Below are positions 59,251-64,000 of a DNA stretch of 64,000 bases, in pieces. Source of the DNA: Bacteroidota bacterium (lineage in GTDB: Bacteria; Bacteroidota; Bacteroidia; Bacteroidales; WCHB1-69); NCBI GenBank assembly GCA_009786185.1, contig WQTS01000143.1, positions 30,270 to 94,269 on the forward strand. The letters run 5' to 3'. The notes under the pieces were generated by a model. The model did not search any database and had not been told where the DNA came from. It saw nothing but the letters and a program-made list of their open reading frames with translations. Within the stretch, counting starts at the first letter, position 1. Each line of letters begins with the position of its first letter. Made by a program: the position numbers and the translations under genes.

Positions 59251-59892
59251 TTAGCTAAGTGTCTCTGTATTTGTTAACATAGGTACAAAAACAAAATCCC
59301 CGAACTCTTCTTTGGTTAAAGTATTTTCTCCTGTTTTTGTGATGCGAATCATTTTCTGAGTGCCATCGCCTACCGGTATTACCATGAATCCGTTTATTTT
59401 TAATTGATTGGTTAATGATAACGGAACATTAGGTGCGCCACAGGTAACAATAATTTTGTCATAAGGCGCGTATTGCGGAATCCCGTTGAAACCATCTCCA
59501 AAAAATGTAAATATTTTATGATCAATCTCTTCGAGTAATTTTCGGGTATCTCTAAAAAGTCCTTCTTGTCGCTCTATGGTATAGACTTTTGCGCCCATTG
59601 CGCTCAATATGGCAGCTTGGTAGCCTGAGCCTGTGCCAATTTCCAACACTTTATCTCCTTTTTGTATTTGCAATAATTGACTTTGAAATGCTACAGTAAA
59701 CGGCTGCGATATGGTTTGTCCGAATTTTATAGGTAACGGTCTGTCTAAATAGGCTTTTTCCCACATAAAAGATTCGATGAACTTGTGGCGATCTACTTTT
59801 TCAACAGCTGCCAATACGTTTTCATCGACAATCCCTTTTTCGCGAAGGATTGAAATTAATCTTTGTTTTGCACCTTTTAAAATGTAGCTCAT
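59251..59892 (-). CDS. pcm: Protein-L-isoaspartate O-methyltransferase
   Basis: A 213-residue repair methyltransferase that recycles isoaspartyl residues in damaged proteins. Motifs: FGQTISQPFTVAFQ, the SAM site KVLEIGTGSGYQAAIL (glycine-rich loop), DGFNGIPQYAPYDKIIVT and PVGDGTQ. Start MSYILKGAKQRLI. It precedes the transporters on the same strand and faces away from the DUF6913 gene. Confidence 0.93.
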   Translation of the reverse strand: MSYILKGAKQRLISILREKGIVDENVLAAVEKVDRHKFIESFMWEKAYLDRPLPIKFGQTISQPFTVAFQSQLLQIQKGDKVLEIGTGSGYQAAILSAMGAKVYTIERQEGLFRDTRKLLEEIDHKIFTFFGDGFNGIPQYAPYDKIIVTCGAPNVPLSLTNQLKINGFMVIPVGDGTQKMIRITKTGENTLTKEEFGDFVFVPMLTNTETLS

Positions 59893-59995
59893 AATTTAAG
59901 TAGAAAATCGTATTGGAAATTATAGTGCGAAAATATAGTTTTTTGAACAATATTTTTCTATTTTTGTGCACTTGTTACAAGTGAAATTATTATGT

Positions 59996-60538
59996 ATGAT
60001 TAGTTACATTAAGAAAACTCTGCTAAAACGTTGTTTAGAAAAACATAAAACTTCTCGAGAAAAAAAAATAATTTCTTTAGAGAAGGCGCGAACCATAGGC
60101 ATTCTTTGCCAAATAACCGATGAAGAGTCTTACAAAGAGGTTCACACTTTATTTTCAAAACTTCAGTCTCATAATAGAACTGCGTGGCTGATGGCGTATA
60201 TTGATAAAAAAGAAGTGCCCTATTATTGCTTGCCGCAATTGTCTGCCGATTATTTTTCCAGAAAAAATTTGAATTGGTACGGCAAACCCGAATTTGTGCA
60301 ATTAAATGATTTCTTGGACAAAGATTTTGATATACTCATAGATTTCTCTCGAAAAGATATACCTCCTTTGCGGTATATTCTCTCTACTTCAAAAGCTAAA
60401 CTTTTAGTGGGGGCTAACGAATATGCGCAAGATTTATACGATGTTTTTATTAAAGATGAAACGGAGCCGGATTGTCTTAAACTTTTAAAAATCATTCACA
60501 ATTATTTACTCAAATTAACCGGAACATGCACAGCATAA
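59996..60538 (+). CDS. DUF6913-type protein
   Basis: A 180-residue cytoplasmic protein that I match to DUF6913, a Bacteroidota family with no known function. Start at ATG 59996 (MISYIKKTLLKRCLEKHK); an upstream in-frame GTG at 59966 is less likely. Conserved parts: KARTIGILCQITDEESYKEVHTLFSKL, FDILIDFSRKDIPPLRYIL and AKLLVGANEYAQDLYDVFI. It overlaps the dapA start by 13 bp, a linkage I recall from other genomes of this phylum. An upstream TATTTTTG (59959) may be the promoter. Confidence 0.75.
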   Translation: MISYIKKTLLKRCLEKHKTSREKKIISLEKARTIGILCQITDEESYKEVHTLFSKLQSHNRTAWLMAYIDKKEVPYYCLPQLSADYFSRKNLNWYGKPEFVQLNDFLDKDFDILIDFSRKDIPPLRYILSTSKAKLLVGANEYAQDLYDVFIKDETEPDCLKLLKIIHNYLLKLTGTCTA

Positions 60539-61398
60539 ATCAATATAAAGGTTTGGGAGTAGCCATGGTTACCCCTTTTTTACAAACCGGAGAGGTGGAT
60601 TATCCCAATTTAGAACAATTGGTAAATCACCTCATTATTAGTGGAGTAGACTATTTGGTGGCACTGGGAACCACCGGAGAAACACCTACACTTACCGACG
60701 AAGAAAAGCACAAAATTTTGCGCACCATTGTTGAGACAACCCAAAACCGAGTGCCCGTGATTGTGGGAATGGGAGGTCCCTCCACACATCATATTCTTCA
60801 ACAGTTTAAAACCTTCGATTTTTCGGGAATCAGCGCCATCTTATCGGTTACGCCTTACTACAATAAACCTACGCAAACCGGTCTTATTGAGCACTATCAG
60901 GAATTGGCGTACCATGCGCCATTGCCTATGATTTTGTACAATGTAGGAGGTCGCACCGGCTGCAACATGGAAGCCGAAACCACGCTGAAATTGGCGGAAA
61001 ACGAGAAAATCATCGGTATAAAAGAGGCTTCGGGAATGATGAACCAAATTATGTATCTTGCAAAACACAAACCTGAAAACTTCCTGATTATTTCGGGCGA
61101 TGATGCCATTACTTTGCCGCTTATGGCAGTGGGTGCAGATGGGCTTATCTCTGTGGTAAGCAATGCTTTTCCTGCGGAAATGGCACAAATGATGCATCTT
61201 GCCCAAGAAGGAAATTTTAAAGAAGCGGCAGTTTTTCACAATCAAATGTTGGACATTATTCAAGCATGCTTTAAAGAGGGTAGCCCCGCCGGTGTTAAAG
61301 CGTTTTTAGCTGTACAAAACAGATTGGAATATTATCTGCGTCTGCCGCTTACAAGAGTGTCGAAAGAGCACCAGGAGCGGATAAAGAATTTAGTTTAG
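60526..61398 (+). CDS. dapA: 4-hydroxy-tetrahydrodipicolinate synthase
   Basis: A 290-residue class I aldolase of the lysine/diaminopimelate pathway. The Schiff-base Lys lies in IIGIKEASG; other family motifs are ALGTTGETPTLTDEEK, SVTPYYNKPTQ and the arginine motif. The usual YNVPGRT reads YNVGGRTG here, a Pro to Gly change beside the catalytic Tyr. Start overlaps the DUF6913 gene. Makes the precursor of both lysine and the cell-wall diaminopimelate. Confidence 0.94.
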   Translation: MHSINQYKGLGVAMVTPFLQTGEVDYPNLEQLVNHLIISGVDYLVALGTTGETPTLTDEEKHKILRTIVETTQNRVPVIVGMGGPSTHHILQQFKTFDFSGISAILSVTPYYNKPTQTGLIEHYQELAYHAPLPMILYNVGGRTGCNMEAETTLKLAENEKIIGIKEASGMMNQIMYLAKHKPENFLIISGDDAITLPLMAVGADGLISVVSNAFPAEMAQMMHLAQEGNFKEAAVFHNQMLDIIQACFKEGSPAGVKAFLAVQNRLEYYLRLPLTRVSKEHQERIKNLV

Positions 61399-61439
61399 AG
61401 GTCGGAACCCCAAACCATCTTTTTACTCCTCTAATAAAC

Positions 61440-62645
61440 ATGAACAAAATAGAACAAAACCTCCTACTTCTTGCACAAAAAACAAATCCCAAATTTTCTC
61501 GTATAGAAATACTGCCGCAATCGGGCTCAAATCGGCAATATTTCAGAATTTTTGCAGAAAATGATACCATTATTGGCGTTACAACAGCTTCCACTGTTAC
61601 AACTTTCCGGGAAAAATGGATTGGATTTTTCCGTGTGCTACCCTCGAAGTACGTTTGATAAACAGTCAATGTTGTGGGATTTAAACTATTTTAAGTACTA
61701 CTTTGTAAAATTGGTGAATATTCCTTTTGATGAACAACTTTTAGAGGATGATTTTCACCGTTTTATAGATTTTTTATTAGAAGCAGACCACGATTATTTT
61801 ATGTTTCGCGATTTTCAATCCCGAAATATTATGATATATAATGGTGAGCCCTATTTCATAGATTATCAGGGAGGAAGAAAAGGGGCACTGCAATACGACT
61901 TGGCTTCTTTGTTGAATGACGGCAAAGCAGACCTGCCTCACGAATTCAGAGCAGAATTGTTACAATATTATTTGGAACAATTATCAAAATATACTGACAT
62001 AAATAAAGAAGTTTTTTGCCAATATTTTCACGGATTTGTGCTGATTCGTATTCTGCAAGCACTTGGAACATACTGGTTTAGAGGTTATTATGAAAAAAAT
62101 CACATTTTTTGTTAAGCATTCCTTTTGCCATAAAAAATTTAAAGTATTTGTTGCCTAAAATAGAGTTTTCTGCAAAGATTCCGACATTAATCAACGTAAT
62201 TCAAAAAATTTGCGAATCGGATTTCGTGGCAGCCTGTGCGCTTCCCGAAAATAGTCTAACAGTTACGATTACCAGTTTCTCCTATAAAAAAGGTATTCCG
62301 CAAGATCTGACCTCCAATGGGGGCGGTTTTGTGTTTGATTGCCGCGCACTGCCAAACCCGGGACGTTTTCCTGAATTTAAAAATGCCACAGGAAAAGAGC
62401 AAAGCGTCATTGAATATTTAGAAAAATATAATGAGATTCAGCGTTTTAAAGAATTAACCACCCAACTCGTTTTGCAATCGGTGGAGAATTATTTGGAGCG
62501 AAAGTTTTCTCATCTTATGGTCAATTTTGGGTGCACCGGCGGACAGCACCGCTCCGTTTACTTTGCAGAAAAATTGACAGCATATCTCAAAAAAGAGTAC
62601 CCAAAAATAAACGTGGCACTCTCTCACAAGAATGCCAACATCTAA
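61440..62645 (+). pseudogene. Decayed APH-type kinase / RapZ C-terminal fusion
   Basis: Three frames, one former gene. Frame 1 (61440-61658) gives the N-terminus MNKIEQNLLLLAQ...[20 protein letters not shown]. From about 61560 the correct continuation is in frame 2 (open to 62115): [27 protein letters not shown] ... [10 protein letters not shown] (kinase catalytic loop, Asp) and [19 protein letters not shown]. Comparing with intact relatives, about 75 residues of the N-lobe and hinge are absent, out of frame. Frame 2 ends at HIFC-stop; frame 3 (62109-62645) continues as [14 protein letters not shown] into a RapZ C-terminal domain (GCTGGQHRSVYFAE). An extra A in the A7 run at 62092-62098 would rejoin 2 and 3. 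The fusion probably regulates cell-wall sugar metabolism in relatives; here it cannot make a kinase. Confidence 0.75.
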
Positions 62646-62666
62646 ATTAAAACATGTTCTTATTCC

Positions 62667-64000
62667 TTAAGGTATAACACTCCAAGTGTGGCTGATTATG
62701 CTTCCTTGTCCCACATTACTTACGGCGTAAACTTCAAAAACATGAGTACCTACCGACAAATTATTAAATGTTACGGGTGGAGTACACACAGTAAATGGGG
62801 CACCGTCCAAACGGTAGTAAAATACGACGGGCAGATCCACACCGTTAGCAGGAGCAAATTGAAAGGTGGCAGAGGTGCTTGTGGTGCCGGATATAGGAGG
62901 TGGTCCTGTCCATATCACATCGGGCGGATAAACAAGCCATGTGCGAGTAGCAATGTTACTTTTAAGACCCTCCGCATTTTCTGCATAAACCTTGAATGTC
63001 TGTATGCCGGCTTGAAGATCAGAATAAAGCCAGGGAGAACTACACGGTACATAAGCACCGTTGTTCAGGCTGCAATATGTTGTCAAATTACTCCCGCCGT
63101 TTGCCGTGAAGTGTAGAGTGGCCTTTGAAGCGTAACCATGCGAGGGGTAGGGTGGTTCAATGCTGATTGTAGGATAGATGGGGTCGGTGGAACTTTTCAC
63201 ACACCTTACGCTCACCGCATCGGTTTTCTTTATATCTACCAATTCAATGTAGGGACAATTATGACGTGTACAGACTCCCGGAGCGGTGGCTGTGCTTATG
63301 GAGATATCGGAACTCCAATAGAAGGCATAACCCAACAACGATTCAAAACGTTCTATGGCGCTGTTGTAAAAACCCGCACCACAACAACCAAATCCCGCAC
63401 TGTTGGTGTTTGAATTTGGAGTTAACCAGTAGGCAGGGTCTCTGAGTTCGTTCATGTCATATATGTTCAATGACAACCACTCTTCTGTGGTGGGAAGACG
63501 CCAGCCGGCAGGACATAACTGCCCGCCTGTTGCCGATGCATAATCATACAACAATCCAAACTCTATTTTATTCTGTTCAGAATTGGGATAGTATGGGTGA
63601 TAATATGGTTTGGCGAAAGGAATCTCCGTGTCATTCTGATACAAGGTGGCACGCACGTTTTCCGTGCACCAGCATTGCCCTGCCAATTCAATCACATCAT
63701 ACGAAATGGCGTTCACAAGGTCTTCCATTTTTGGAGGACACTCTACTTTGAAACTCGCATTTACCGTTGCCATTGCGCCATTGCTGCCGGTGATGGTAAT
63801 CGTTTCGTTGTAAACTCCTACCGGCAAGCCTGCTTTCGGCTGAACGGTAAAAGTTGCAGTTGCTCCGGTTGAAGCGAGGGTTGTGGTGGAGAGCACGCCA
63901 ATCACATAGTTGGCAGAAACAGGCTGCATGAGCGTTACCGAGCCGGTGCCGGCGTTGGTTATGGTTACGGTTTGCGCCGCCGGTTGCGTGTAGGGGATTT
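62667..64000 (-). CDS. FISUMP-domain surface protein, C-terminal part (start beyond window)
   Basis: The frame stays open past the Met at 63929 to the window edge (PYTQPAAQTVTITNAGTGSVTLM), so the N-terminus lies outside. The visible ~440 residues contain the end of a Big-type Ig domain (ATFTVQPKAGLPVGVYNETITITG), a FISUMP domain (CWCTENVRATLY, CPAGWRLPTTEEWLSLN, AFYWSSDISISTA, DAVSVRCVKS) and then two HYR-like or Y_Y_Y-like beta modules (ATLHFTANGGSNLTTY..., ATFQFAPANGVDLPVVFYYRL...). No T9SS domain at the end. It faces the decayed kinase-RapZ gene. It has the higher GC content also seen in the FISUMP gene at 53.3 kb. Confidence 0.8.
   Translation of the reverse strand, partial: IPYTQPAAQTVTITNAGTGSVTLMQPVSANYVIGVLSTTTLASTGATATFTVQPKAGLPVGVYNETITITGSNGAMATVNASFKVECPPKMEDLVNAISYDVIELAGQCWCTENVRATLYQNDTEIPFAKPYYHPYYPNSEQNKIEFGLLYDYASATGGQLCPAGWRLPTTEEWLSLNIYDMNELRDPAYWLTPNSNTNSAGFGCCGAGFYNSAIERFESLLGYAFYWSSDISISTATAPGVCTRHNCPYIELVDIKKTDAVSVRCVKSSTDPIYPTISIEPPYPSHGYASKATLHFTANGGSNLTTYCSLNNGAYVPCSSPWLYSDLQAGIQTFKVYAENAEGLKSNIATRTWLVYPPDVIWTGPPPISGTTSTSATFQFAPANGVDLPVVFYYRLDGAPFTVCTPPVTFNNLSVGTHVFEVYAVSNVGQGSIISHTWSVIP

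Noticed and set aside
62688..63872. Several plus-strand frames of 90-140 codons opposite the last FISUMP gene
   Set aside because: All lie antisense to a clear coding region with recognised domains.
1..64000. tRNA, rRNA, CRISPR arrays, prophage or transposase genes
   Set aside because: I looked for T-loop motifs (GGTTCRA), spaced direct repeats, capsid or terminase genes and DDE transposases and saw none that hold up.

Overview
The window looks like a chromosomal stretch from a low-GC member of the Bacteroidota, most likely an anaerobic, amino-acid-using Bacteroidales-type organism. The evidence is protein content: GldH, two proteins with type IX secretion (T9SS) C-terminal sorting domains, FISUMP-domain surface proteins, DUF4907, DUF6427 and DUF6913 proteins, a Bacteroidota-style UvrA, and promoters of the TTTG / TAnnTTTG type. 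Glutamate dehydrogenase, lysine 5,6-aminomutase beta subunit, a methionine gamma-lyase-like enzyme and a heterodisulfide-reductase-like Fe-S pair suggest amino-acid fermentation. I see no rRNA, tRNA, CRISPR array, transposase or phage structural gene.

Layout. 1-2.6 kb: the dnaE 3' end, overlapped by an ECF sigma factor and a one-TM anti-sigma-like protein. 2.7-7.6 kb: four exported proteins (LPP20-like, transglutaminase-like, LPP20/DUF4384-like, and a Sel1-orthocaspase), the most system-like set here. 7.6-12.2 kb: pyrC, an RlmB-type methyltransferase, a lipoprotein carbonic anhydrase, pabB and pabC. 12.3-13.9 kb: a type II restriction-modification pair between pabC and uvrA. 13.9-25.5 kb: uvrA, lipoproteins, a VOC protein, a T9SS protein, orphan kamE, an outer-membrane barrel, gldH and a methionine gamma-lyase. 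25.5-33.2 kb: manA, a frameshifted PD-(D/E)XK nuclease-like gene, a second T9SS protein, a short MiaA, a glycosyltransferase and an HdrC/HdrD-like pair.

33.2-42.1 kb: a candidate structured RNA, then a broken small T9SS gene, a giant SpvB/TcdB-RHS gene split by a frameshift, a small membrane protein (possible immunity) and a TonB-domain protein. 42.3-46.3 kb: gdhA and a four-domain sulfur-transfer flavoprotein. 46.3-52.7 kb (minus strand): rnhB, DUF6427, GT2, smpB and an exported DUF362 ferredoxin, then a GxxExxY gene nested in palindromic repeats, then comM. 52.7-64 kb: repeat-rich DNA, a FISUMP lipoprotein, two tandem PiT phosphate transporters, pcm, a DUF6913 gene, dapA, a decayed kinase-RapZ gene and the end of a second FISUMP protein.

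Three things stand out. (1) The intergenic DNA carries several families of short repeats with a 9-nt internal period. One family (ends in AATCATGGTTCAGA) surrounds a GxxExxY nuclease-like gene and also lies just upstream of another PD-(D/E)XK gene. (2) Heptamer tandem repeats sharing CCGC-type units lie inside the coding regions of pyrC, pabB and gldH. (3) Three genes are broken by an apparent missing A in a poly-A run, and three genes look internally deleted; this is either genome decay or phase variation, or consensus/assembly error.
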